From the NCBI GenBank assembly GCA_030760725.1, contig JASWHV010000005.1, positions 88,232,622 to 88,296,621 on the forward strand: 64,000 bases of DNA. Reading direction: 5' to 3'. The position numbers and the translations under genes are program-made. Positions 23,778 to 35,900 of this stretch are shown piece after piece (within the stretch, counting starts at the first letter, position 1; the number at the start of each line of letters is the position of its first letter). A model generated the notes under the pieces. It saw nothing but the letters and a program-made list of their open reading frames with translations. It made no database searches and was not told the DNA's origin. The DNA is from Neostapfia colusana. Lineage: Eukaryota > Streptophyta > Magnoliopsida > Poales > Poaceae.

Positions 23778-26700
23778 TGTAAAAGCCCAAGAAATGGGAC
23801 TTGCAAAAACTTTTCTTCACTTCACCACACCTCAGCTCTTGTTGTGGATGGCTGGTAAGGGATGGGAGGAGCAAGTAACCTTTATCAAAGAAGTGGTTAG
23901 AGGGGAAACTTACACTCTCACAACATGGGAAAAATTATACACATGTGATCACACATGAGAGTGTGTTTCCAAACTGTTGCATTCAAACTCAGGATTTCAG
24001 CAGCTAAACCAAGTATCAAAGTGCATAATTGGATTTCTCAGGTCCAAATTAGTGGGGAGGCAAAGTTCAGAAATTTTCAAAAAGATGTGCTACCCATTTT
24101 TCCAAAAAGGGTCCAAATATGCCAAGAATTCAAATATTTATTTGAATTTGGGGGAAATGAGCTCAACCATACAAATGTAGGTCAGTTTCAAACTCCAAAT
24201 ATTTGGATTCATCTCTGGCTAAGCTTTGGAGATCTTTTGAGGGGTGGGGGAGCACTGACAAGTGGGTCCCACATGTCATTGGGAGGGTTAAAATGGCACA
24301 ATAGTCAACAGCCTTAGGGGCTAAGTATTGCACTCGGAACAGAGCCGAGGCTCCACGCGACACGCCGTGAAAACGCCGGACGCCACCTCCTGCTCGCCCC
24401 TCGCGCGCTGGCGAGCTCCTTGTGCGGGCGCAGTAACTCCCAGCCGTGCCCCAGCTCGCCACGACCACGGGCCGACCCCCAGTCACCGCCCTCTCGCACG
24501 ACAAAACGCCGAGGAGCCGCCGCTGTGATCGACTCACTCAGGAGCGATCGTCCCTCGTGTACCAACGCCGGCAGCGCAGCAAACATATATCCTCAGACCT
24601 CCCACGCACTACCCGCATCACTTCCGGTCAAGTGAACCACTACCCACCGAGAGAAACCACGTTTTCGTGGCCGCCGGTGAGAACCGAGCAAAGGTGCTCC
24701 CGTGGGCAGCTCACACCAACCAGTTTCACGACTGAGCAAGAGCGCCCCAAGGTGCGCCAACTCCCTGCGCTGCTCCTCTCCAAATTCCAGAGCAATCCGT
24801 GCGACGTAGCTTCGGAATTTCAAGTTTTCCCCTCGGACGAGGAAAACCGGACCGCGGGTAAGAACTGTGGAAATTTACGCTGAATTCTCGGTTAAAGTTG
24901 TTCATTTTGCGCACACCAGAACTAGAGAGGATAGGGAACCTTTTCCCTCCACAACCCTAGCTAGAAACGCCGTAGTTACAGCTAATTTCGAGCTTTTCGG
25001 TCGGCGGCCATGGCGGGAACACGCGGGCGCACGGTGACAACCGGTTTGCCGTCGTTTCCGAGCCAGGTTGAGGCCACGCCGAGATTTCCTGACCTCCACT
25101 GATGCTTTAGAGCGGATCCGCCGAGCTTTTGGCGGGCTAATGTGCTCGGGCGGCGGTGCCGATCATCACCGAAGGCCGCGGCTCGTCGCCAGCCTACTTC
25201 CGGCCACCGGCAGCCCGAGCCAACCCCATAGACTTGTTCCCCGACCCTGAAAACCCCCAGGCGGCGAGTCTCCGGCCGAGAGGTGGCCGGGAAGCTGAGT
25301 CCGGCGAGCTCCAGTACAGCGCCGGCGAGGGGGAGGCGCGGGAGCGAGAGGAGGAAGAAGACCCACCGGGCCCACGTGTCAGCAGCTGAAGATTAAAACC
25401 CCGGATCAGCTGTGGCGTGTGATTCCATGTGGTGGCGCGGGAAGGGGTCTGTGGCCCCCGTGTGGCGCGAGTCCGGCGGTTGACACGTGTAGGGTGGACC
25501 CACAGGCAGAGTTTGAACTTTTCCCGAATTAATTTGAATTCCAGAATTGGTTCAAACTTTGGAACTGCATAACTTTTGCTAGGAAGCTCCAAAATTAGTG
25601 ATTCAAATTGGGTTGGATTCATCTTGCATAGCTCTGTCCAGAGATACAACCCAATTTGTATGAAACCCATTAATTAATTCTGGAAAATTCTTTAAAGCTT
25701 TTCAGCAAAAGAATTTTAGAGGGAGTTTGGTTCATCCAAAAATTCCCAAATTTTGCCAGAATGTTCTTTAAGACATTAGTAAACCCCTGTAATAGTTTCA
25801 GACCATTTGGAGTTGAATTGGTCAGAGCAATTCAAATTTGAAGGTGCTGTGTTCATTTGAATGCAGAAACATTTTCAGAGAATTTCCAAAACTTGGAAAT
25901 TCAATTCTGGGCAAACCTTGACTCCAAAAATGCTAGGAAAATTCATGCAAACTCTATGAGCTATAATAGAAATTGTAGTTCATTAAGTTGAGCATGAACA
26001 GGGATATTACCTCAGAATTAATTCTTCCTTGCTGATTTGCCAAGAGAATTATTCTGAGCAAACCACTCCATGAAAAGTGCTAATGTTTGGTCCAGAGAGT
26101 TTTCTTGTGACAAGGAACTCACACAAAAATTCTCAGCTCCATTGAAGCTCTAGATCACCCCTGTCCTGTTTACCCACTTAAGGGACTAAGATGGAAAAAG
26201 GGGGAAAACCACTTAGCATTTGACCATGTGATTAAGTCCAAGCCAAACCACCAACACCAGTTCATATTTAAATTCTTAAACAAAGTTCCAGGTATTAGAG
26301 GCTGGTTATTAGAACTAATAGTAGAAGTCTTACTCTAGACTCACTTTTGCATATAAATTAACATGTAGTATTTCATTAACGTGTAGCCGTTGAAGAAGAG
26401 ACTCCGGAAGTGCTGGACTTCCTCCTTCCGGACGAAGAACTAACTCCTGACCAGCAGCAACAAGGCAAGCCCCGGTTTGCATTAACCCTTTTTAAAAGTT
26501 TTACTTTGTTTACATGTGTCATGTGAAGTATGATTGTGCATTAGGTATAGGGTGAATGAAACCCCACTTGCATAACCAAAGGTTCCTAAAAGAGTGAGGG
26601 TAGTGTCAAGGACCTCGAGTAGACAGGCTATGCTTAATGAGTCATAGGACTTCGGTACAAGTCGAGTAGTTGGAATCTACTCGCGAGATAGGCTTGGGAC

Positions 26701-27845
26701 ACACGGGTTCGGTTGAGTGATGTGAGATCACTTTAGTAATGAAAATGAGACTAGGCAGGGGCTAGGGCGCAGCAAGAGAGAGTCTTGTGTGCGCAGCCCT
26801 GCCCGTGTCGATTGAGGACCGATCCGTGTGCGGCCCTGCTGAACAAGTATTGAACGTACCGAAGGCATATCGGATATATGGGCCCCGATAAACCGATGTA
26901 GCCTAAACCTCCGGGCGTCGAGGCATAGCACACCGATTTATAGGTGTAGGTTGAGGGCAGCAAGGTGGAAATCTGCCAACGGGCATAGAGAGATGCTCCG
27001 TGTGGGGAACCTCCTGCTCGTTTCGGTGCGACCGGTTCGACGTTTGGGCTGTTGGGTGAAAGGTTGTCCCGTACGACATCGAGTGAGCGTGCTGTGCAGC
27101 TCCACGGGTGGGCGTACGTGACGTGCTCTTTGGGTTTTCCCTGCAGGTGTATATCGAGTCGATTCGCCGTCCCTCGCGGTGACGAGTGCTGCTTGTTCAC
27201 TGCGTCGTAACGTAGACTAATGGATGAAATATGTTGATTCAATGATGCTGATTGATATAATTGTATTGCTACATAAGTGCCACCAAACACTGCTTACTAA
27301 ATTTCAGATTTCATGAACTGTTAACTTGTTGCTAAAAGATGAACTAAGGATGAACTTGTAGGCGTGTCGTTTTGCTGAAATGCTACCAACCTATGTCTTG
27401 GTATACCTCATGTAGAGTTTCATGCTTAGGTGAGTCGGTTAAGCCTTGCTGAGCCTTCGTGCTCACGGTTGCTGCTTAAGTGTTTTTCAGGTGAGGAGCC
27501 ACCCACGGACTCGGAGTACGAGTCCACCGGCGAGGGTTACCCTCCGTCGGGGACCACGGCTGAGTGGGAGCCGTACACGCCGCGCTGAGCTGAGACGTGC
27601 AGCTAGTGTGGGTTGCCCTAGGGCTGGGCAACCGACTTTTGCTAAATAGGCGGGCGTGAGTTGTATAGTGTAGTCTTCCGCTGTGTAATAGAACAATAAT
27701 TGTAACTGAAGTTTGTACTTGTTTGTACAGTTTCAGCTGTTTTTCCCATGTAATATATTGTGTTCTTATGACGTGTGCTGTCGGGTGTCGCATCGCGCGG
27801 CACCACCCTCTGCGATCCTGGATGAGCGGATCCCAGTCCGCCACA
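23778..27845 (+). repeat. Element B 5' LTR
   Basis: Runs from TGTAAAAGCCC to CCGCCACA. The conserved block shared with A, C and F is at about 26,748-27,185. A possible splice donor (GCGG|GTAAGAAC) is at 24,858. An ACATATAT motif near 24,585 could be a TATA element (weak). Several open frames of 60-158 codons on both strands in 24,163-25,670 reflect high GC and are repeated identically in the 3' LTR because the LTRs are identical, not because of selection. Confidence 0.95.
26387..27588 (+). CDS. LTR-embedded spliced mini-ORF, element B 5' LTR (exons 26387-26464 and 27491-27588)
   Basis: The first exon follows CGTGTAG, encodes VEEETPEVLDFLLPDEEL and ends in DQQQQ at CAAG|GCAAGC. After a 1,026-nt intron the acceptor TTTTTCAG leads in the same phase to GEEPPTDSEYESTGEGY, then AEWEPYTPR and TGA. 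Compared with the A exon, about nine codons differ only synonymously, seven differ in residue, and length differs by whole codons. That is a coding signature. An upstream frame 24,446-24,857 ends at a GT donor in the matching phase and may supply the start codon. Identical copies lie at 35,514-35,591 and 36,618-36,715. Function is unknown. Confidence 0.45.
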
Positions 27846-27848
27846 GCC

Positions 27849-27861
27849 TGGTATCAGAGCT
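27849..27861 (+). other. Element B primer binding site (tRNA-iMet)
   Basis: TGGTATCAGAGCT starts three bases after the 5' LTR end and is complementary to initiator Met tRNA. Confidence 0.94.
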
Positions 27862-28860
27862 GCAGTGGGGATAGCACAGTACTAAAGGACTGCATTATGG
27901 GAAAAAACTTAGGTGTACGGTGAGGAATCGGTAGTTGCCCAAGTAAGGACTATATTAGACTAGTTACTTAAAGTGGCAAAGACTAACTTATATGTTATAA
28001 TTCTGAATTTCAATTATGTAACGACGCACCTACGCTCTGGTAAGTATGGTAAGGAACGCCACCGAAAGCGGTTCAATTTCGGTTAGCTCTCCCTGACGAG
28101 GAACATGGTTCAGGGATTGATCTCACAGCTTGGTGTGAGATGTCAATATGAATCTCTTGGACTCTTCATGTCCCTGAGTTCATATGAAACGCTGATCCCT
28201 AGCGTGCATTAGGCAAGTAAGCGGAGACCCCATCGCGTGGTCAGTAACGCGAAAGTGTGTTCGTCTGGAAATAGCCCAGGAGGACATACGCAGCGCTTGC
28301 CATCGGCGTGCCCTGCAGGGCAGTAGGTGGTATCTGTTGGGTTGATAACATTCCCAACCGTGACGACCCGTTCATGACATACTCGGGTTCCCCGTCGTGT
28401 GGTGTTGAAACACGATCACGTACCTTGAGACGTGACCTAACTCAAGGACGGCCGTATGACAATGATACGGGCGTTTGTATTTACTTTCAAATATGGAACT
28501 GCCTGAAATGAATAACCATTGAGTGCACCATTATTGTGTGGTTTTCTGCAGGTACTAACCACGTATGTATCCGTGTAGAAAACGTGTGCGAGAGACCGTT
28601 TAGTGCCACATTTGAGACGTATATGCCGGTATGATCCGGGTAGGATTTTCTTTTGTGAGGAACGTAGTACCGAGATATGGTAGGCATATGCATGAGAATA
28701 ATGATAACAAAGAATTAAAATCTATAGGTTCAACATTTAGGACCCTGGTTGGGTATAAGAATGGGATAGTGGAGCAGTATAGCCAAAAGTATGAAAAGCA
28801 GAGTGCTCTGTTTTGGGCAGCACGTTTGCTGATCCTCAACAGGGCATAACTCACAGGTCT
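27862..28860 (+). other. Element B leader and deletion junction
   Basis: Noncoding leader sequence. By comparison with A, the leader joins directly to mid-gag near 28,860-28,880 (…CAGGGAGGAGTGCCC). This skips what in A is about 2.2-2.5 kb: the rest of the leader, pre-gag ORF and gag N-terminus. Confidence 0.7.
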
Positions 28861-31800
28861 TTTAGCCCAGGGAGGAGTGCCCACGACTACTCCCGTGCCT
28901 TCAACCATCTGGCGCAGTATGCGTCAGACTACATCTCCACGGAGGAGAAGAAGAGGGAGCACTTCTATCGGGGGTTACATCCCGAAATGAAGACCCACCT
29001 CGTACAATGGAACCGCGGCACATTCAACGACCTAGTCAATGCCGCCATCATGCAAGAGGACGCTCAGCGGGAGTTAGCAGCTGAGCAGAGGAAGCGTAGC
29101 GCTCCACCTAGCAGCGGTGGGAGTGGCGCTCCCCAGAAGTACCGTATGGTGTATCGGACACCATCCGGGCAGCAGTGGCAACCACCGGCGCGACCGCAAC
29201 GGTTCGGGGGACGTCCCTTTCAGGCACCTCCGTTCCGTCCGCCGATGCCACCACCAAGACAGCAGCAGCAGCAGACGGTACCCCGGGCGTTTCCACCGCC
29301 ACAACGCGCCCCAGGTTTCCGTCCACCGATCAGCGGGGGACCGCCCCGTTTCACCTGCTTCACGTGTGGCCAGGCGGGCCACTTTGCGAAGGACTGTCCC
29401 CAGGGGCAGCAGAGCAGCGGACAAGCCCAGTTTCAGGGCGGTGCTCGAGGCCGACCTCCGGTGAAGAAGGTTGGTCAGCGGACTGGAGGCGTCCGCAACC
29501 TCGACAATGAGGACGCCCCAGAGGGAGACAACGTGCTGGCGGGTACGTTTACTCTCAACCATCAAGCCATAGTCATATTATTTGATTCGGGTGCAACCCA
29601 CAGCTTTATAAGTGCATCCTATGTGGCTAAACATCAACTGCAAGTCTTCCCAACCGACTGCACTTATATGATATGCTCACCGGGAGGGAAGATTTCAGCT
29701 AATATGATGATTCCAAAGGCACCTTTGTGCTTAGGTGGGAAGCTATATCCCACCACCTTGATAATCCTTATGGGACAGAAGATTGATGTAATCTTAGGGA
29801 TGTCATGGCTGCAATACCATGGCGCTGTCCTAGAGACTCGGACACGGACGATTCACTTAAATTCTCCATTCCACCGTCCGCATTCCATGGTGTTAGACAT
29901 GCCAGTCCGGGAAGTTTTAGCAATTAATAGTGCTGAAGTTCTCAAGTTAGAAGACATCCCCGTAGTCCGGGAGTATCCCGACGTGTTCCCGGATGATCTT
30001 CCGGGCATGCCACCTGAGCGGGATGTCGAGTTCAAGATTGAACTTGCACCCGGGACTACGCCCATATCACGGAGACCATACAAGATGGCTCCAAATGAGC
30101 TGGCTGAATTAAAAGAACAGCTCAATGATTTGTTGAGCAAGGGTTTCATTAGGCCGAGTTCCTCGCCTTGGGGATGCTCAGCGCTGTTCGTGAAGAAGAA
30201 GGATGAGACCCTGAGGCTGTGTGTGGATTACCGGCCGCTCAACGCTGTCACCATCAAGAATAAGTACCCACTGCCCCGTATTGACATCTTGTTTGATCAA
30301 CTTGTGGGGGCAAGTGTATTCTCAAAGATGGACCTTCGCTCTGGATATCACCAGATCAAGATCCGGGCGGAGGATATCCCGAAGACGGCATTCTCGACGA
30401 GATACGGCTTATACGAATATCTCGTCATGTCCTTTGGTCTCACAAATGCTCCAGCCCATTTCATGTATCTCATGAACTCGGTGTTCATGCCGGAGCTGGA
30501 CAAGTTCGTGGTAGTGTTCATCGACGATATCTTGGTTTACTCCAAGACAGAAGCCGAGCATGCCGAACACTTACGGATCGTTCTTCAGCGATTGCGAGAC
30601 CACAAGCTCTACGCCAAGTTCAGCAAATGCGAATTTTGGATCAGCCAAGTGCCATTTTTGGGACATATCATCTCAGCTGAAGGCATTGCGGTTGACCCAA
30701 GTAAAATCGAGCAAGTGTTGAAATGGAAAGCTCCCACTTCAGTCCATGAAGTCAGAAGCTTCCTCGGGTTAGCGGGATACTACCGGAGATTCATTCCAAG
30801 CTTCTCCAAGCTCGCTAAGCCGATGACAGAGTTGCTGAAAAAAGGGACAAAATATGTTTGGAACACCGCGTGTGAAGGAGCGTTCCGAACATTGGTGAAG
30901 CATCTCACCACAGCCCCGGTGTTAGCTCAGCCGGATACAACAAAGCCCTTCGACTTGTATTGTGACGCGTCCGGTATTGGGCTTGGCTGCGTGTTGATGC
31001 AGGAAAGACGTGTGGTCGCTTATGGCTCACGCCAACTCCGGAACCATGAGCAGCACTACCCGACTCACGATCTTGAACTTGCTGCCGTGGTGTTGGCGCT
31101 GAAAATGTGGAGGCACTATCTCCTGGGGAACTTGGTGCATCTCTACACCGACCACAAGAGCTTGAAATACATTTTCACCCAGAAGGAGCTGAACATGAGG
31201 CAGAGGAGGTGGTTAGAACTGATCAAAGATTATGAGATGGAGATCCATTACCACCCCGGCAAGGCGAATGTGGTTGCCGACGCGCTGAGTCGGAAATCAC
31301 ATGTCCATCACCTCACCATTACACCGGTGGAGGAGGAAGAGCCAAGTTTATACTTGGTTCCTTATGGATCGCTGTACAACCTTGCCCTCATCCCTACTAT
31401 TAGGGAGGACATCATTGCAGCTCAGAAAACGGATAAAGGCATGGCACATCTCCGGAGACGGATAGACAATGGAGAAATTAAATGTTTCCGGAAAGATGAT
31501 GAGGGGACTCTGTGGTTCAATGACCGCATAGTCGTACCCCGGGATATGGAGTTGAGGAAAAAGATCCTCGATGAAGCTCACTTGTCCAAATACTCCATTC
31601 ATCCGGGCAGCAACAAAATGTACCAAGATTTGAAAAAGAAATTTTGGTGGACGCGGATGAAGCGGGAGGTAGCTAAGTACGTATCCGAGTGCGATACGTG
31701 TAGACGAGTGAAAGCTGATCATATGAAGAAATCAGGGCTGCTGCAACCCCTGAAGATCCCGGCATGGAAATGGGAAGATGTGAGCATGGATTTCATTGTG

Positions 31801-32838
31801 GGATTACCCCTAACAGCCAACAAGCATGATTCCATATGGGTAATCGTTGATCGGTTAACCAAGACGGCTCACTTCATTCCGGTGAATACACGTTACAATG
31901 CCGGCAAATATGCGGAGCTATACATAGCGAAGATTCTATGCCTATACGGGGTACCCAAGACCATTGTCTCAGATCGAGGTGCATTATTTGTATCTCGCTT
32001 TTGGGAGCAGCTACACGCTGCATTGGGTACTAAGTTGATCAGGAGCTCCGCCTATCACCCTCAGACCGATGGTCAGACAGAAAGGGTGAATCAAGTCCTG
32101 GAAGACATGTTGAGAGCATGTGCCATCCACCATGGTAGGAACTGGGATGATCACCTACCATTGGCGGAATTCTCGTACAACAACGGTTATCAGGCAAGTA
32201 TCAAGATGGCACCTTACGAAGCTCTCTACGGTCGTAAATGCCGCACCCCATTAAATTGGTGCGAGTCCGGTGAAAGGGTCACATTCGGAGTTGATGTGGT
32301 GAACGACGCCGAAGAGCGCGTTCGGACAATTCGAGCCAATTTGAAGGCCGCTCAATCCCGACAGAAGAGCTACGCTGATAAGAGGCGTAGGCCGTTGCAC
32401 TTTGACGTTGGGGAACACGTGTACCTCCGCGTGTCTCCAATGAAGGGCGTGCACCGATTCGGTGTGAAGGGGAAGCTCGCTCCCCGTTTCATTGGACCCT
32501 ACGCTATCACCGAGAAGTGTGGACCAGCAGCGTATCGATTGGAGCTACCGACATCTCTGGCTGGTGTCCATGATATTTTCCATGTTTCGCAACTGCGAAA
32601 ATGCTTGAAGCATACAACTGCTGTTCCTACCGAAGACATCGGCGAGCTGAAGCCGGATTTAACATATGATGAATATCCGGTGCGAATTCTTGATGAGAAA
32701 GCCAGGACCACGCGTAGCAGAACGTTGTGGTTCTACAAGATACTCTGGAGTAACCACACCGCCGAAGAAGCGACGTGGGAGAACGAGGAGTTCCTTCGCT
32801 CAAATTACCCGGAGTTCATGGCTTCTCAACACGGGTAA
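28813..32838 (+). CDS. Element B gag-pol polyprotein, N-terminally truncated, open
   Basis: A single 1,341-codon frame. True gag sequence begins at about residue 23 (SAHDYSRAFNHL). Zinc knuckle CFTCGQAGHFAKDC at residues 182-195. Protease LFDSGATHSFI with Asp 258. RT with FIDDI near residue 568. RNase H with YCDASG near 716. Integrase zinc region about 923-970 and catalytic Asp 993, Asp 1054, Glu 1090; the last two have the classic 35-residue spacing. A chromodomain-like tail lies at about 1,285-1,335 (WSNHTAEEATWENE). All catalytic residues I can check are present, so protease, RT and integrase could be functional. The ATG at 28,813 is the first in the frame, in former leader sequence. Confidence 0.93.
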   Translation: MGSTFADPQQGITHRSFSPGRSAHDYSRAFNHLAQYASDYISTEEKKREHFYRGLHPEMKTHLVQWNRGTFNDLVNAAIMQEDAQRELAAEQRKRSAPPSSGGSGAPQKYRMVYRTPSGQQWQPPARPQRFGGRPFQAPPFRPPMPPPRQQQQQTVPRAFPPPQRAPGFRPPISGGPPRFTCFTCGQAGHFAKDCPQGQQSSGQAQFQGGARGRPPVKKVGQRTGGVRNLDNEDAPEGDNVLAGTFTLNHQAIVILFDSGATHSFISASYVAKHQLQVFPTDCTYMICSPGGKISANMMIPKAPLCLGGKLYPTTLIILMGQKIDVILGMSWLQYHGAVLETRTRTIHLNSPFHRPHSMVLDMPVREVLAINSAEVLKLEDIPVVREYPDVFPDDLPGMPPERDVEFKIELAPGTTPISRRPYKMAPNELAELKEQLNDLLSKGFIRPSSSPWGCSALFVKKKDETLRLCVDYRPLNAVTIKNKYPLPRIDILFDQLVGASVFSKMDLRSGYHQIKIRAEDIPKTAFSTRYGLYEYLVMSFGLTNAPAHFMYLMNSVFMPELDKFVVVFIDDILVYSKTEAEHAEHLRIVLQRLRDHKLYAKFSKCEFWISQVPFLGHIISAEGIAVDPSKIEQVLKWKAPTSVHEVRSFLGLAGYYRRFIPSFSKLAKPMTELLKKGTKYVWNTACEGAFRTLVKHLTTAPVLAQPDTTKPFDLYCDASGIGLGCVLMQERRVVAYGSRQLRNHEQHYPTHDLELAAVVLALKMWRHYLLGNLVHLYTDHKSLKYIFTQKELNMRQRRWLELIKDYEMEIHYHPGKANVVADALSRKSHVHHLTITPVEEEEPSLYLVPYGSLYNLALIPTIREDIIAAQKTDKGMAHLRRRIDNGEIKCFRKDDEGTLWFNDRIVVPRDMELRKKILDEAHLSKYSIHPGSNKMYQDLKKKFWWTRMKREVAKYVSECDTCRRVKADHMKKSGLLQPLKIPAWKWEDVSMDFIVGLPLTANKHDSIWVIVDRLTKTAHFIPVNTRYNAGKYAELYIAKILCLYGVPKTIVSDRGALFVSRFWEQLHAALGTKLIRSSAYHPQTDGQTERVNQVLEDMLRACAIHHGRNWDDHLPLAEFSYNNGYQASIKMAPYEALYGRKCRTPLNWCESGERVTFGVDVVNDAEERVRTIRANLKAAQSRQKSYADKRRRPLHFDVGEHVYLRVSPMKGVHRFGVKGKLAPRFIGPYAITEKCGPAAYRLELPTSLAGVHDIFHVSQLRKCLKHTTAVPTEDIGELKPDLTYDEYPVRILDEKARTTRSRTLWFYKILWSNHTAEEATWENEEFLRSNYPEFMASQHG

Positions 32839-32891
32839 GTCCCTATTACATCGCTATCTCTTCTTTTATAATCTCGGGACGAGATTCTTTT

Positions 32892-32904
32892 AAGGGGGGA
32901 GGGA
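32892..32904 (+). other. Element B polypurine tract
   Basis: AAGGGGGGAGGGA ends directly at the 3' LTR start TGTAAAAG (32,905). Confidence 0.92.
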
Positions 32905-35900
32905 TGTAAAAGCCCAAGAAATGGGACTTGCAAAAACTTTTCTTCACTTCACCACACCTCAGCTCTTGTTGTGGATGGCTGGTAAGGGATGGGAGGAGCA
33001 AGTAACCTTTATCAAAGAAGTGGTTAGAGGGGAAACTTACACTCTCACAACATGGGAAAAATTATACACATGTGATCACACATGAGAGTGTGTTTCCAAA
33101 CTGTTGCATTCAAACTCAGGATTTCAGCAGCTAAACCAAGTATCAAAGTGCATAATTGGATTTCTCAGGTCCAAATTAGTGGGGAGGCAAAGTTCAGAAA
33201 TTTTCAAAAAGATGTGCTACCCATTTTTCCAAAAAGGGTCCAAATATGCCAAGAATTCAATTATTTATTTGAATTTGGGGGAAATGAGCTCAACCATACA
33301 AATGTAGGTCAGTTTCAAACTCCAAATATTTGGATTCATCTCTGGCTAAGCTTTGGAGATCTTTTGAGGGGTGGGGGAGCACTGACAAGTGGGTCCCACA
33401 TGTCATTGGGAGGGTTAAAATGGCACAATAGTCAACAGCCTTAGGGGCTAAGTATTGCACTCGGAACAGAGCCGAGGCTCCACGCGACACGCCGTGAAAA
33501 CGCCGGACGCCACCTCCTGCTCGCCCCTCGCGCGCTGGCGAGCTCCTTGTGCGGGCGCAGTAACTCCCAGCCGTGCCCCAGCTCGCCACGACCACGGGCC
33601 GACCCCCAGTCACCGCCCTCTCGCACGACAAAACGCCGAGGAGCCGCCGCTGTGATCGACTCACTCAGGAGCGATCGTCCCTCGTGTACCAACGCCGGCA
33701 GCGCAGCAAACATATATCCTCAGACCTCCCACGCACTACCCGCATCACTTCCGGTCAAGTGAACCACTACCCACCGAGAGAAACCACGTTTTCGTGGCCG
33801 CCGGTGAGAACCGAGCAAAGGTGCTCCCGTGGGCAGCTCACACCAACCAGTTTCACGACTGAGCAAGAGCGCCCCAAGGTGCGCCAACTCCCTGCGCTGC
33901 TCCTCTCCAAATTCCAGAGCAATCCGTGCGACGTAGCTTCGGAATTTCAAGTTTTCCCCTCGGACGAGGAAAACCGGACCGCGGGTAAGAACTGTGGAAA
34001 TTTACGCTCAATTCTCGGTTAAAGTTGTTCATTTTGCGCACACCAGAACTAGAGAGGATAGGGAACCTTTTCCCTCCACAACCCTAGCTAGAAACGCCGT
34101 AGTTACAGCTAATTTCGAGCTTTTCGGTCGGCGGCCATGGCGGGAACACGCGGGCGCACGGTGACAACCGGTTTGCCGTCGTTTCCGAGCCAGGTTGAGG
34201 CCACGCCGAGATTTCCTGACCTCCACTGATGCTTTAGAGCGGATCCGCCGAGCTTTTGGCGGGCTAATGTGCTCGGGCGGCGGTGCCGATCATCACCGAA
34301 GGCCGCGGCTCGTCGCCAGCCTACTTCCGGCCACCGGCAGCCCGAGCCAACCCCATAGACTTGTTCCCCGACCCTGAAAACCCCCAGGCGGCGAGTCTCC
34401 GGCCGAGAGGTGGCCGGGAAGCTGAGTCCGGCGAGCTCCAGTACAGCGCCGGCGAGGGGGAGGCGCGGGAGCGAGAGGAGGAAGAAGACCCACCGGGCCC
34501 ACGTGTCAGCAGCTGAAGATTAAAACCCCGGATCAGCTGTGGCGTGTGATTCCATGTGGCGGCGCGGGAAGGGGTCTGTGGCCCCCGTGTGGCGCGAGTC
34601 CGGCGGTTGACACGTGTAGGGTGGACCCACAGGCAGAGTTTGAACTTTTCCCGAATTAATTTGAATTCCAGAATTGGTTCAAACTTTGGAACTGCATAAC
34701 TTTTGCTAGGAAGCTCCAAAATTAGTGATTCAAATTGGGTTGGATTCATCTTGCATAGCTCTGTCAAGAGATACAACCCAATTTGTATGAAACCCATTAA
34801 TTAATTCTGGAAAATTCTTTAAAGCTTTTCAGCAAAAGAATTTTAGAGGGAGTTTGGTTCATCCAAAAATTCCCAAATTTTGCCAGAATGTTCTTTAAGA
34901 CATTAGTAAACCCCTGTAATAGTTTCAGACCATTTGGAGTTGAATTGGTCAGAGCAATTCAAATTTGAAGGTGCTGTGTTCATTTGAATGCAGAAACATT
35001 TTCAGAGAATTTCCAAAACTTGGAAATTCAATTCTGGGCAAACCTTGACTCCAAAAATGCTAGGAAAATTCATGCAAACTCTATGAGCTATAATAGAAAT
35101 TGTAGTTCATTAAGTTGAGCATGAACAGGGGTATTACCTCAGAATTAATTCTTCCTTGCTGATTTGCCAAGAGAATTATTCTGAGCAAACCACTCCATGA
35201 AAAGTGCTAATGTTTGGTCCAGAGAGTTTTCTTGTGACAAGGAACTCACACAAAAATTCTCAGCTCCATTGAAGCTCTAGATCACCCCTGTCCTGTTTAC
35301 CCACTTAAGGGACTAAGATGGAAAAAGGGGGAAAACCACTTAGCATTTGACCATGTGATTAAGTCCAAGCCAAACCACCAACACCAGTTCATATTTAAAT
35401 TCTTAAACAAAGTTCCAGGTATTAGAGGCTGGTTATTAGAACTAATAGTAGAAGTCTTACTCTAGACTCACTTTTGCATATAAATTAACATGTAGTATTT
35501 CATTAACGTGTAGCCGTTGAAGAAGAGACTCCGGAAGTGCTGGACTTCCTCCTTCCGGACGAAGAACTAACTCCTGACCAGCAGCAACAAGGCAAGCCCC
35601 GGTTTGCATTAACCCTTTTTAAAAGTTTTACTTTGTTTACATGTGTCATGTGAAGTATGATTGTGCATTAGGTATAGGGTGAATGAAACCCCACTTGCAT
35701 AACCAAAGGTTCCTAAAAGAGTGAGGGTAGTGTCAAGGACCTCGAGTAGACAGGCTATGCTTAATGAGTCATAGGACTTCGGTACAAGTCGAGTAGTTGG
35801 AATCTACTCGCGAGATAGGCTTGGGACACACGGGTTCGGTTGAGTGATGTGAGATCACTTTAGTAATGAAAATGAGACTAGGCAGGGGCTAGGGCGCAGC

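Noticed and set aside
24163..25670. Several open frames of 60-158 codons repeated exactly at 33,290-34,797
   Set aside because: They are the two near-identical B LTRs. Identity reflects recent insertion, not selection, and both strands are open because of GC content. Only the phase-matched frame ending at 24,857 is mentioned as a possible upstream exon.
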